Assembly: GCA_041874755.1 (NCBI GenBank)
Contig: CP102611.1
Coordinates: 2,418,001-2,482,000 of the forward strand
Length of the DNA stretch: 64,000 nucleotides
Origin: Chitinibacter sp. SCUT-21
Lineage (GTDB): Bacteria; Pseudomonadota; Gammaproteobacteria; Burkholderiales; Chitinibacteraceae
Reading direction: 5' to 3'
The first letter of the stretch is position 1; each line of letters begins with the position of its first letter. Shown piece after piece: positions 30,132 through 37,904 of the stretch. A model generated the notes under the pieces. That model saw nothing but the letters and a program-made list of their open reading frames with translations. It ran no database searches and was not told the origin of the DNA. A program made the position numbers and the translations under genes.

Positions 30132-30905
30132 ATGAATTTCAACGCACTACATCAGCAAAATACGCCGCTATTACTCGCCAATGTCTGGGATGCCAGTAGT
30201 GCCCAGCGGGCACAACAAGCCGGTTATCAAGCGCTTGGCACTTCCAGTGCCGCGATAGCCGCAACTATGGGCTATCTCGACGGTGAATGTATGCCTTTTG
30301 CTGAATTATTGTTTCTAGTTCAGCGCATCAAATCAGCCACCCATTTGCCGCTGTCGGTTGATCTTGAGGCTGGCTATAGCCGTGATCCGCAACTGATTGC
30401 GGCTCATATCCAAAAATTAGCCCAGCTTGGTGTCGTCGGCGTTAATTTGGAAGACTCTCTCGTCACTGCGGGGCGGCGCATCTTACGGCCCGTGGATGAA
30501 TTTACTGCAACGATTGCCCAAGTGCGGGTGAGTTTGCGTGAGCAAGACTGCGAGATATTTTTAAATATTCGCACGGATGGCTATGTATTAGCACTCGCAG
30601 ATGCACGATCAGAAACGATTCTGCGCGGTCAGCGCTACCATGCAGCCGGTGCCGATGGTTTATTTGTACCGGGTATTACCGCCGTAGAGGATATCGCTGC
30701 GGTGGTTGCGGGCGTGGAGTTGCCGATCAATGTGATGAGCCTGCCAAGTCTGCCAGATTTTCAGGTATTACAGCAATTGGGTGTGAAGCGGATTAGTATG
30801 GGGAATTTTGTATTTGATCGTTTGCAGCAACAATTAAGCGAATTGTTCGTCGCGATCCGCTGCGATCAATCGTTTACTCGGGTTTTTGAATATGCGCATC
30901 AATGA
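30132..30905 (+). CDS. isocitrate lyase/PEP mutase family protein
   Basis: A 257-residue TIM-barrel protein of the isocitrate lyase/phosphoenolpyruvate mutase superfamily. Motifs: LLANVWDASSAQRAQQAGY at the start, LGTSSAAIAATMGYLDG, SVDLEAGYSRDP for the metal-binding aspartate region, GVNLEDS, and NIRTDGY. The catalytic KKCGH-type lyase motif of true isocitrate lyases is absent. It is therefore more likely a 2-methylisocitrate lyase-like or carboxy-lyase of unknown substrate. The start at 30132 follows GGAAAG; an upstream TTG at 30120 is unlikely. Its end overlaps the ada start by 14 bases. Confidence 0.85.
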   Translation: MNFNALHQQNTPLLLANVWDASSAQRAQQAGYQALGTSSAAIAATMGYLDGECMPFAELLFLVQRIKSATHLPLSVDLEAGYSRDPQLIAAHIQKLAQLGVVGVNLEDSLVTAGRRILRPVDEFTATIAQVRVSLREQDCEIFLNIRTDGYVLALADARSETILRGQRYHAAGADGLFVPGITAVEDIAAVVAGVELPINVMSLPSLPDFQVLQQLGVKRISMGNFVFDRLQQQLSELFVAIRCDQSFTRVFEYAHQ

Positions 30906-31965
30906 TGAGCAACAAATTGCGACTTACTATCAAGCGCTGCTCGATCGTTCGCCTGAGTATGTGGGTAGCTTTTTTGTTGGGGTGAAAACGACTTTGGTGT
31001 TTTGTATTGCCACATGCCGAGCGCGCAAACCCAAGCGTGAAAATGTCGAGTTTTATACCCAATTCAAAGAAGCATTAGACGCAGGCTATCGGCCGTGCAA
31101 AATTTGCCGCCCCACCGAAAACGCCCATTTGGCTCCACCGCTAGTAGAAAAAGCTTTGCAATTGCTACGCGCCAATCCCAAAGAAAAAGTCAGCGATGAT
31201 CAGTTGCGCAAATTGGGGATCAGCCCCGAAATGTTACGCCGCTGGTTTGGTCAGCATTATGGGATGACGTTTCAGGCCTTTCAGCGCATGTTGCGTATAA
31301 ATACCGCATTGGAGGAGCTTAAATTGGGAAAACGGAGCACCGAAACGGCATTTACCGTAGGCTATGAGTCGATTAGTGGCTTTGGCTATACCTATAAAAA
31401 AGTGCTCGGGCATAGCCCGATGCACAGTGCGGATGCGGCGGTAATTGTGATTCAGCGCTTAACTACGCCACTGGGGCCGATGTTTGTGTGTGCAACCGAG
31501 CAAGGCATTTGCTTATTAGAATTTGTCGATCGGCGCATGCTGGAAACCGAATTTAAAGATCTGCAGCGTTTGCTAAAAGCTCGAATTATTGCGGGTGAAA
31601 ATCAGCATACCCGACAGGCTGAGCAAGAGCTAGCCGAGTATTTTGCAGGCCATCGCCAATATTTTGGTGTGGCGATACATACTCCAGGTACAGACTTCCA
31701 GCTCTCAGTATGGAAGGCGCTACAAGGCATACCCTATGGAGAAACGGTGTCGTATCAGACGCAGGCTGATGCCATTGGCAAGCCGCTGGCCGTGCGCGCC
31801 GTGGCGTCCGCCAATGGCTGCAATCGAATCGCGATCATCGTCCCGTGTCATCGAGTGATTGGTAAAGATGGCTCACTCACCGGCTATGGGGGCGGTTTGG
31901 AGCGTAAACGCTGGTTGCTGGAACACGAACAAGCGTACGTAAGAACAAATGACACCTTAATTTAG
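30892..31965 (+). CDS. ada: bifunctional methylphosphotriester repair protein and transcriptional activator Ada
   Basis: A 357-residue protein with all three Ada modules. The N-terminal zinc domain has cysteines 38, 42, 69 and 72 (FCIATC and CKIC). Counted from the ATG at 30892 these match the numbers of E. coli Ada exactly, which supports this start. Cys38 takes methyl from phosphotriesters. A middle AraC-type helix-turn-helix (about 85-180) is followed by the methyltransferase domain with the acceptor C319 in VPCHRVIG. It repairs O6-methylguanine and, once methylated, activates alkylation-response genes. It overlaps the preceding lyase-like gene by 14 bases. Confidence 0.94.
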   Translation: MRINDEQQIATYYQALLDRSPEYVGSFFVGVKTTLVFCIATCRARKPKRENVEFYTQFKEALDAGYRPCKICRPTENAHLAPPLVEKALQLLRANPKEKVSDDQLRKLGISPEMLRRWFGQHYGMTFQAFQRMLRINTALEELKLGKRSTETAFTVGYESISGFGYTYKKVLGHSPMHSADAAVIVIQRLTTPLGPMFVCATEQGICLLEFVDRRMLETEFKDLQRLLKARIIAGENQHTRQAEQELAEYFAGHRQYFGVAIHTPGTDFQLSVWKALQGIPYGETVSYQTQADAIGKPLAVRAVASANGCNRIAIIVPCHRVIGKDGSLTGYGGGLERKRWLLEHEQAYVRTNDTLI

Positions 31966-32046
31966 AAACGGACAGCCCCACCACGGTGGGGCCTAGATGG
32001 GGATATCTTCTTGTCGATTGTCCGCTATAGATTTGATGCGAATACC

Positions 32047-32397
32047 CTAGTTAAAAAATCGTCGCCATTCAGATGCTTTCACTAACTGGCGACAGTGATT
32101 GCTGTCGAGGCGGCGACCAAGATAGCGACCGCGATCGTAGGCGATGTTGCGAGCGGCAATGGCATCGAGTTTGCGTTTGGATGACATGGCGTCGACTTCT
32201 TTGAATGCACTGAGTCGAGCCAGCTTGTAACGTCCTTCGCGACGATCTTCGTGTTCGGCGCAATATTTCATTGCGCCAGCAAAAGCCCCAATGCGATGTG
32301 CGTCTTGGCGACTATCGGCCCAAGTGGGGGAAGCCATCAACAACAGGGCACTAACCATAAACAGCAAAATTTGAATCAACGTGAGTTTGTTTTTCAT
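32047..32397 (-). CDS. small exported protein of unknown function
   Basis: A 116-residue protein with a signal peptide (MKNKLTLIQILLFM to TWA, about residue 27). The mature part is about 90 residues, rich in Arg, Ala and His, with cysteines in MKYCAEHED and NHCRQLV that could pair. I do not recognise the family. I start it at the ATG at 32397, four bases after the stop of the preceding small gene, which makes them a two-gene unit. A much longer frame on this strand (to 32655) only reads the neighbour out of frame and is rejected. Confidence 0.62.
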   Translation of the reverse strand: MKNKLTLIQILLFMVSALLLMASPTWADSRQDAHRIGAFAGAMKYCAEHEDRREGRYKLARLSAFKEVDAMSSKRKLDAIAARNIAYDRGRYLGRRLDSNHCRQLVKASEWRRFFN

Positions 32398-32401
32398 GAG
32401 C

Positions 32402-32731
32402 TTAGTTCCAACGGTCTTTACGGATTTCACGGCGAATTTCGCGGCGGGCTTCACGACGCTCTTGGCGAACTTCGCGCTCGGCTTTGCGTTTGGCTGAGCG
32501 CACTTCACGCGCACCTTCGCGAATCGCTTGGCGACGCTCCCACGCGTTATCGGCTTCGTAAAAATCTTTCGCGGCTTCGCGGCGCTCGGCAGCCACTTCG
32601 CGCGCACCGTCAATCTTGGCTTTGGTAACTTCCCGCACTCCATCGCGGTAGGCATCGTGAACGCTGGCTTGGCTTTGGGTGGCAGTCAGCCCGATCAATA
32701 GGGTGGCAATCAGGGTAAGAATGCGTGACAT
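32402..32731 (-). CDS. small exported highly charged helical protein
   Basis: A 109-residue protein from the ATG at 32731. A signal peptide (MSRILTLIATLL to SQA) is followed by a mature chain that is nearly all Arg, Glu, Ala and Lys. Repeated REV/RRE segments such as GAREVRSAKRKAEREV suggest one long charged helix. It ends four bases before the next small exported gene. No family is recognised. A periplasmic structural or nucleic-acid- or polyanion-binding role is possible but speculative. Confidence 0.65.
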   Translation of the reverse strand: MSRILTLIATLLIGLTATQSQASVHDAYRDGVREVTKAKIDGAREVAAERREAAKDFYEADNAWERRQAIREGAREVRSAKRKAEREVRQERREARREIRREIRKDRWN

Positions 32732-32829
32732 CTGTGGCTCCAATATGCTTTTGGCAATAAGCGGCATCATAGGGGCGCAAGATGGTGGGATGAATCGTTT
32801 GTGCGGTTTCGCACAAACGATTTAATGCG

Positions 32830-33507
32830 TCAAAATTCGTGTGGTAAGGCTTGTAAAATGCGAAACACACCGCGCTCGTCTTGGGTGATGTAGTTGCCAT
32901 TGCGCAGTTGCGTCAGCATGCGATTGACCATTTCGCGCGATAGGCCGATGCGCTCGGCGATTTCCTGCTGGCTTAAAACCAAGCCGCTCTTTTGGTGGCC
33001 CGACTTGCTCGCGCGTCTATCCAATTGAATCAACAGGCGGCGCAGGCGGTGGTAGCCATTCGATTGGGAGATCAGATTAATCGTATTGATCAGGTGGTAG
33101 ACGCCGTGCGCTAGCTCTTGCGCTACCGCTTGCCAAGCCGCAGGACAGAGGGCGAGCGCTTGGCGTAAATCGGCGAGCGGCAATTGTAAATAATGCGCGT
33201 CTTCTTGTACCGTGAGCTGAATCTGCATCGGCTCGCTAATAAAGAGTGCGTGCAATCCGGCAATCGAGCCTGCTGCCATATGGCCATACAAAAAACGTCG
33301 CTGACCCGCATGCGCATTCGCTGCCGCCAAAATGGTGCCGGAAGAAAAAAATAACACCTGATCAACGCTTTGCCCCTCAAGCCATAATTGCGTACCCGCA
33401 GGCGCATCAAATTCTTGCCCTTTGGCAATCAGCGCTTCTCGCTGCTCGGCGGGGAACGCCTGTAGTAGCGGAAATAGCAGGGGCAACATCGGGTCTTGGG
33501 TTGACAT
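32830..33507 (-). CDS. Crp/Fnr family transcriptional regulator
   Basis: A 225-residue regulator with an N-terminal cyclic-nucleotide-binding-like jelly roll (about 20-130) and a C-terminal winged helix. The recognition segment is LSQQEIAERIGLSREMVNRM (about 179-198). The jelly roll lacks the four-cysteine iron-sulfur pattern of FNR and the classic RxS cAMP contact cannot be confirmed, so the signal is unknown. I start at the ATG at 33507; an upstream extension to 33684 would overlap the divergent neighbour. It is divergent from the nucleotidyltransferase-like gene, whose promoter it may control. Confidence 0.86.
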   Translation of the reverse strand: MSTQDPMLPLLFPLLQAFPAEQREALIAKGQEFDAPAGTQLWLEGQSVDQVLFFSSGTILAAANAHAGQRRFLYGHMAAGSIAGLHALFISEPMQIQLTVQEDAHYLQLPLADLRQALALCPAAWQAVAQELAHGVYHLINTINLISQSNGYHRLRRLLIQLDRRASKSGHQKSGLVLSQQEIAERIGLSREMVNRMLTQLRNGNYITQDERGVFRILQALPHEF

Positions 33508-33641
33508 CGCGTGGGCTAATTGGGGTTGGGGAAGGCAATTTTCGCATTTTGCGGCGGAGTAAGGGGTTTTTCTTGTGATCTCTGGCCGCTTGAACACGAT
33601 GATTGATTTAGCTTTGTTTGGCCCCCAATTAGGATGAGGCA

Positions 33642-34280
33642 ATGTGTGCTGAAATACGCTTGGGGACGATCGATTTGCTGCCACAAAATATGCAACAGTT
33701 AATTCAGTGGATTCGGGCGGAAGAATCGCTAATGGCCGCGCTGCGCCTCGCTCGATCGCTTGAATTACCCCAGTGGTGTATTGCCGCAGGATCTATCCGT
33801 AATTTGGTCTGGGATCGAATACATGGCTTTGATTTTCAGCTGGCCGAAATCGATCTGATTTATTGGGATGACCGCGACATCTCGAGCGAGCGCGATCAGG
33901 CTGCGCAACAGCAATTGTCGCAACTCGCGCCCCACTGGCAATGGGATGTGTGCAATCAAGCTGGCGTGCATCGCTGGTATCGTAATCAGAACGGCCAAGC
34001 GATTGTGCCGTTTTCATCGACCTTGGCGGCCATGGCCAGCTGGCCAGAAACCGCCACCGCAATTGGCGCCTCACTCGATCAGCATGACGCATTGCACATC
34101 TGGGCGCCGCCCTTATACGGCGGAGAGTCGGCTTTGCTGGATTTATTCGCTTTGCGCTTACGTCACAATCCAACGCAAGTATCGCGCGCGGTGTTTGAGC
34201 AGCGAGTACAGGACAAGCAGTTTTTACAGCGCTGGCCCAAATTGCATTTGATGAAAGCATACAATCAGGCAGACTGTTAG
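33642..34280 (+). CDS. nucleotidyltransferase-like protein (DUF925 family)
   Basis: A 212-residue protein of the DUF925 (NTP_transf_6) family. Signatures are CIAAGSIRNLVWDRIHG, the acidic AEIDLIYWDD segment that sits where nucleotidyltransferases hold metal, and WDVCNQAGVHRWY. The family is predicted to transfer nucleotides, but substrates are unknown. GAGG precedes the start. It is the first gene of a likely unit with the HugZ-like gene (23-base gap) and rstA (4-base gap after that). Confidence 0.85.
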   Translation: MCAEIRLGTIDLLPQNMQQLIQWIRAEESLMAALRLARSLELPQWCIAAGSIRNLVWDRIHGFDFQLAEIDLIYWDDRDISSERDQAAQQQLSQLAPHWQWDVCNQAGVHRWYRNQNGQAIVPFSSTLAAMASWPETATAIGASLDQHDALHIWAPPLYGGESALLDLFALRLRHNPTQVSRAVFEQRVQDKQFLQRWPKLHLMKAYNQADC

Positions 34281-34303
34281 AATGGAGGAAAAAAGGAGCT
34301 GCA

Positions 34304-34936
34304 ATGTTGTGGTCTGAAGCGATTGCTTTGATTCGCCGCCGCCGTACACTGGCGCTGGCGAGTATGTCGGCGCAGATGCCCGGTTATCCGCATGTGTCTT
34401 GGCTGCCTATGGTGGCCGATGAGGCTGGGCGACCATTGTTGGTGATGAGCCGTTTGGCCGAACACACCCAAAATATTCTGCAAGACGCCAAGGTCAGTGT
34501 GTTACTGCATGAGGAAGAGATGGCGCTAGATAAAGCGCGCCTCACTATTGTGGGGGATTTGCAGCCCGCCACGCTCGATGAGCTGCTCGCCGCACGCTTG
34601 GCGCGTTACAATCCTGAATTAGCCAGTTATCTGCAAATGAGTGATTTTGCAGTGTGGCGCTTGTGGCCGCGCCGTGCGCGGTATATCGCCGGTTTTGGCA
34701 AAATGGGCTGGATCGAAGGCGAGCAGTGGGAAAGTGCTTTTGCGCTCAGTTTGCCGCAAGAAGCACAATTAATCGCCGAATTTAGCCCCGCCACGGCATT
34801 TGAGCTGGTGGGAGTTGATCTCGGTGGCTGTGATTTGCGCCGCGATCAAGTGTTGCAACGTTATGAGTTTGCACAAGCTGCCCGCAGTATTGATGAAGTT
34901 ACAATGGCGCTAGAACAATTATTGCAAGGAATTTAA
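34304..34936 (+). CDS. HugZ-like pyridoxamine 5'-phosphate oxidase-fold protein
   Basis: A 210-residue protein with a split-barrel flavin/heme-binding fold and a C-terminal extension. PHVSWLPMVADEAGRP and LVMSRLAEHTQNI match the barrel. RYIAGFGKMGWI is characteristic of the heme-utilisation HugZ/CREG-like branch. HugZ proteins degrade or bind heme; the histidine-rich C-terminal heme motif is not obvious here, so the activity is uncertain. AGGAG lies five bases before the start. It sits four bases before rstA, so they are probably cotranscribed. Confidence 0.8.
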   Translation: MLWSEAIALIRRRRTLALASMSAQMPGYPHVSWLPMVADEAGRPLLVMSRLAEHTQNILQDAKVSVLLHEEEMALDKARLTIVGDLQPATLDELLAARLARYNPELASYLQMSDFAVWRLWPRRARYIAGFGKMGWIEGEQWESAFALSLPQEAQLIAEFSPATAFELVGVDLGGCDLRRDQVLQRYEFAQAARSIDEVTMALEQLLQGI

Positions 34937-34940
34937 TCGA

Positions 34941-35669
34941 ATGAGCACGCGCGTTTTATTTGTGGAAGATGATGCTGATCTGGCCGAATTGATCGGTGGC
35001 TTTTTGCGCTCGTTTGAATTTTCGGTTGATGTTCTCAGTGATGGTAATGGTGTTATCGACAGCGTGAGAGCCAATCCGCCCGAGTTGATTTTGCTCGACA
35101 TTATGTTGCCCGGCAAAGATGGATTAACGCTGTGTCGTGAGTTGCGCGAGTTTTACGCCGGCCCGATTATTTTGCTGACCTCGCTCAATAGCGATATGAA
35201 TCAGATTTTGGGTTTTGAAATTGGCGCGACCGATTATGTGGTGAAAACCACGCCGCCATCGGTGTTGCTGGCGCGCATACGTGCGCACTTGCGCCATGTC
35301 GGCCAAAAAGGCTCGGATTTGATTGCCTCGGCGCCGGCGAAAGATCAATCGGTACTCAATTTTGGCAAACTACAAATCGACGCGCGCAATCGCAGCTCGA
35401 AATACCGCGGCCAGCCTATGGGTCTGTCGACCAGCGATTTTGATTTGCTGTGGGAGTTGGCCAGCCACGCCGGTGAAATTCTAAGTCGCGATCATTTGCT
35501 GAAAAAACTGCGCGGCATCGAATACGATGGCTTGGATCGCAGTATGGACGTAGCGATTTCGCGTTTGCGTAAAAAGCTCGATGACGATCCGCTGGATCCG
35601 CTGAAAATCAAAACCATCCGTAACAAGGGGTATTTGTTTGCGGCCGATATTTGGTGGCAAGAAGAGTAA
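34941..35669 (+). CDS. rstA: two-component response regulator RstA
   Basis: A 242-residue OmpR-family regulator. The receiver has the acidic pair D11/D12 after VLFVE, the phospho-acceptor D53 in LLDIMLPGKDG, T80 and K102. The stretches GPIILLTSLNSDMN and VVKTTPPSVLLAR are close to E. coli RstA as I remember it. The C-terminal winged helix carries LSTSDFDLLWELASHAGE and SRLRKKLDDDP. In enterobacteria RstA responds to low pH or low magnesium and activates the acid-shock gene asr. Here rstB follows after a 187-base gap that holds a repeat element, and an Asr-like gene follows rstB. Confidence 0.92.
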   Translation: MSTRVLFVEDDADLAELIGGFLRSFEFSVDVLSDGNGVIDSVRANPPELILLDIMLPGKDGLTLCRELREFYAGPIILLTSLNSDMNQILGFEIGATDYVVKTTPPSVLLARIRAHLRHVGQKGSDLIASAPAKDQSVLNFGKLQIDARNRSSKYRGQPMGLSTSDFDLLWELASHAGEILSRDHLLKKLRGIEYDGLDRSMDVAISRLRKKLDDDPLDPLKIKTIRNKGYLFAADIWWQEE

Positions 35670-35856
35670 GATACGCGGCGGGGTATGTTGTTTTTTGCCA
35701 TTGCAGTTCTCGGCAAAGCCGAGCCCTAGAGTTAATGCTGTCGACTGCCGCCTTATGTTCTATTCCCACACCCCCCGCCCTCTCCTGGAGAGGGGACCTC
35801 GCTGCGCGAGTTGATGTGAACTGAATGGATAGCAATGCAATGATTGAAATGAGTCC
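35670..35856 (+). other. rstA-rstB spacer with repeat element
   Basis: A 187-base gap inside what is normally a tight two-gene operon. Most of it is the three-hairpin repeat at 35708-35810. Only about 45 bases remain before rstB. Confidence 0.6.
35708..35810 (+). repeat. dispersed three-hairpin repeat, copy 1
   Basis: A roughly 100-base element. It opens with the hairpin CTCGGC-AAA-GCCGAG, has a variable middle, then CTATTCCCAC, a hairpin of CTC and GAG runs around CCTGG, and a final CCTCGC/GCGAG hairpin. The same modules in the same order occur inverted at 44246-44360. It lies between rstA and rstB. Confidence 0.75.
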
Positions 35857-37161
35857 ATGATGCGCCAGGTTTTTATTCGCTTTTATCTCACCGTGGTGCT
35901 GTGCTTTTTGGTGTCGTCTTTGCTGATTGGCGGTTTATACAAGCAAATGATCGAGCGCACCAATCAGCGTTATTTGAGCGATATGTTTTTGTCGACCGTT
36001 TCGCTGATCGAGAAAGAGCTGGGCGATTTGCCGCAATCGATGTGGCACGACGAAGCTTCGCGCCTGCGCGGTAAATTGCCAGTGCCGGTGGATATTGAAT
36101 CGCTCGATGCGTATGTGTTGTCACAAGAAAACCAAGAATCGCTCGAGCGCGGCGATATTATTCTGCTGAAAGATCGTGGCCTGTATTTGCACCGTATCCA
36201 CCAAACCAAGCAAATGGTGGTGTTGGGCCCGATTCCGTTCTTGCAGTCGCTCGATGGCATTTCCTGGCCCGATATTTTGGCGCTGGTGCTGATGTGTTTG
36301 GCGCTGGGCATCCCAACCTGGCTGTGGTTACGTCCATTTTGGCGCGATTTGATTCAAGTTATTCGCCAAAGCCGTCGCCTGGGCGCGGGCGATTTTAGCG
36401 TACGGGTGAATTTGGAAGACAGCTCGCCCTTGGCGGCGCTGGGCTCAAACTTTAACCGGATGGCGCATGATGTCGAAGAATTAACCGCCTCGCGCCGCGC
36501 GATGATCGATGCGGTGTCGCACGATTTACGCACGCCATTAGCGCGCTTGCGCTATCGCCTTGAAGCCATTAAAGCGGGAGCCAATAGCCAATCGCAAGTT
36601 GAAGGGATCGAGCGTGACTTGGGGCAAATTGACCAGTTGATCGACGAATGGCTAACGATGTCTAGCCTTGATAGCCCGCAATTGCGTATGGAAGTGCAGC
36701 CCTTGGAAATTGTACCGTGGCTACAACGCTTGCTGGGTGAATACACGCTCGATGGTGCAGAGCCGACATTTGAGAATACCACCGGGCAAGAAAGCCCGCT
36801 ATTGGATGTTGATAGCTATTACTTTGGTCGCGCGGTGGGCAACTTGCTGTCGAATGCGCGTCGCTATGGCGGCAAACAAATTCATGTGACTTTGCTGTGG
36901 CAAGACGGCACAGCCACTTTACACATTGACGATAATGGCGACGGTATTCCCGTTGAAGACCGCGCCCGCTTGCTGCAACCCTTTACCCGCCTGGAAGGTA
37001 GTCGCAATAAAGCCACAGGTGGTTTTGGTCTGGGTTTGGCGATTGTGGCAATGATTATGCGTGGCCATGGTGGCGCAGTCAGCATCTTAGATGCACCCAG
37101 TGGTGGTGCGCGTTTAAGCCTTACGTGGCCTACGCCGATGCGTTCAGTCGACTCACTGTAA
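35857..37161 (+). CDS. rstB: two-component sensor histidine kinase RstB
   Basis: A 434-residue membrane kinase. N-terminal helix about 8-27 (FYLTVVLCFLVSSLLIGGLYK), short periplasmic domain to about 135, second helix about 138-158, HAMP (about 160-210), HisKA with H222 in AVSHDLRTPLARLRYRLE, and ATPase with an N box in the 330s and GGFGLGLAIV. The opening, the WLRPFW after the second helix and the RTPLARLRYRLE stretch agree with E. coli RstB as I recall it. It should phosphorylate RstA. The start may be either of two adjacent Met codons. Separated from rstA by a repeat-bearing spacer. Confidence 0.9.
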   Translation: MMRQVFIRFYLTVVLCFLVSSLLIGGLYKQMIERTNQRYLSDMFLSTVSLIEKELGDLPQSMWHDEASRLRGKLPVPVDIESLDAYVLSQENQESLERGDIILLKDRGLYLHRIHQTKQMVVLGPIPFLQSLDGISWPDILALVLMCLALGIPTWLWLRPFWRDLIQVIRQSRRLGAGDFSVRVNLEDSSPLAALGSNFNRMAHDVEELTASRRAMIDAVSHDLRTPLARLRYRLEAIKAGANSQSQVEGIERDLGQIDQLIDEWLTMSSLDSPQLRMEVQPLEIVPWLQRLLGEYTLDGAEPTFENTTGQESPLLDVDSYYFGRAVGNLLSNARRYGGKQIHVTLLWQDGTATLHIDDNGDGIPVEDRARLLQPFTRLEGSRNKATGGFGLGLAIVAMIMRGHGGAVSILDAPSGGARLSLTWPTPMRSVDSL

Positions 37162-37191
37162 GAACATGTAGTAAGGTGTAATCAAATTACG

Positions 37192-37205
37192 TACTTTGCG
37201 TTACA
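37192..37205 (+). promoter_or_regulatory. putative RstA-binding box
   Basis: TACTTTGCGTTACA matches the E. coli RstA consensus TACATNTNGTTACA at 10 of 12 specified positions, with the GTTACA half intact. It lies about 106 bases before the Asr-like start codon. A -10-like CATAAT (37248-37253) stands about 50 bases downstream. Consensus taken from memory of the published E. coli box. Confidence 0.5.
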
Positions 37206-37310
37206 CAATCTCACTAAGTATGTAGTGCAGGAATATTACCAAAACCGCATAATCCGCCGCGTTGAAGCATTCACGTTGAATGCCGTTAAAGATTATTGCG
37301 GAGTTTTAAG

Positions 37311-37829
37311 ATGAACAAGATCGCTGCTGGCGTTATCGCTACTGTATTTGCTGCTGCTTCAGTTTTCGCTGTTGCAGCTCCTGCTAAGAAAGCTTCTGAA
37401 GCTTCTAAAGCGTCTAAAGTTGCTGTTGCTTCTAAAGCTTCTGCTGCACAAAAAGCACAAGCTAAAGCGGCTTCTAAAGCTTCTGTAGCGTCTAAAGCTT
37501 CTGCTGCACAAAAAGCACAAGCTAAAGCAGCGTCTAAAGCTTCTGTAGCATCTAAAGCTTCTGCAGCACAAAAAGCACAAGCTAAAGCGGCTTCTAAAGC
37601 TTCTGTAGCGTCTAAAGCTTCTGCTGCACAAAAAGCACAAGCTAAAGCAGCGTCTAAAGCTTCTGTAGCATCTAAAGCTTCTGCAGCACAAAAAGCACAA
37701 GCTAAAGCGGCTTCTAAAGCTTCTGTAGCGTCTAAAGCTTCTGCTGCTCAAAAAGCACAAGCTAAAGCAGCTTCTAAAGCTTCTGTAGCTTCTAAAGCAT
37801 CTGCAGTTAAAGCTTCTGCTGCTAAATAA
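37311..37829 (+). CDS. periplasmic Lys/Ala/Ser/Gln repeat protein, Asr-like
   Basis: A 172-residue exported protein; the ATG at 37311 has GGAG seven bases upstream. A signal peptide (MNKIAAGVIATVFAAASVFA, cleavage near AVA-AP) precedes six near-identical 20-residue repeats with the core AAQKAQAKAASKASVASKAS. The repeats use only Ala, Lys, Ser, Gln and Val, so the mature protein is strongly basic and has just one Glu. E. coli Asr is likewise a small, basic, periplasmic protein with AQKAQAAKK-type repeats, is induced by acid through RstA, and neighbours ydgD. Here rstA-rstB lie upstream, a YdgD-sized protease gene downstream and an RstA-like box in front. Homology through low-complexity sequence is uncertain, so the identity rests mainly on context. 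Confidence 0.65.
   Translation: MNKIAAGVIATVFAAASVFAVAAPAKKASEASKASKVAVASKASAAQKAQAKAASKASVASKASAAQKAQAKAASKASVASKASAAQKAQAKAASKASVASKASAAQKAQAKAASKASVASKASAAQKAQAKAASKASVASKASAAQKAQAKAASKASVASKASAVKASAAK
37441..37800 (+). repeat. 60-bp tandem repeat array inside the Asr-like gene
   Basis: Six 60-base units. Units alternate between two versions, and the 120-base block 37501-37620 is repeated without any difference at 37621-37740. This indicates a recent in-frame duplication. The array length is therefore likely to vary between strains. Confidence 0.95.
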
Positions 37830-37854
37830 TCTAGAATTTATTTCTAGCTTAGAG

Positions 37855-37881
37855 AAAAGGACGGCTTGCCGTCCTTTTTTT
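37855..37881 (+). terminator. intrinsic terminator after the Asr-like gene
   Basis: AAAAGGACGG pairs with CCGTCCTTTT around a CTTG loop, followed by further T. It separates the repeat-protein gene from the protease gene 24 bases on, so the protease is either read through or independently transcribed. Confidence 0.9.
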
Positions 37882-37904
37882 ATGGTGGCTTGAAAGGATA
37901 AATC

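Noticed and set aside
31979..31994. GCCCCACC/GGTGGGGC hairpin after ada as a terminator
   Set aside because: The stem is strong, but there is almost no loop and no T run, so I did not list it as a terminator.
32398..32655. N-terminal extension of the small exported protein ending at 32047
   Set aside because: It reads the preceding exported protein gene out of frame; the ATG at 32397 gives a clean signal peptide.
37441..37800. Regular 60-base repeats as a CRISPR array
   Set aside because: The units are contiguous, in frame, and lack unique spacers; they encode a repeat protein.
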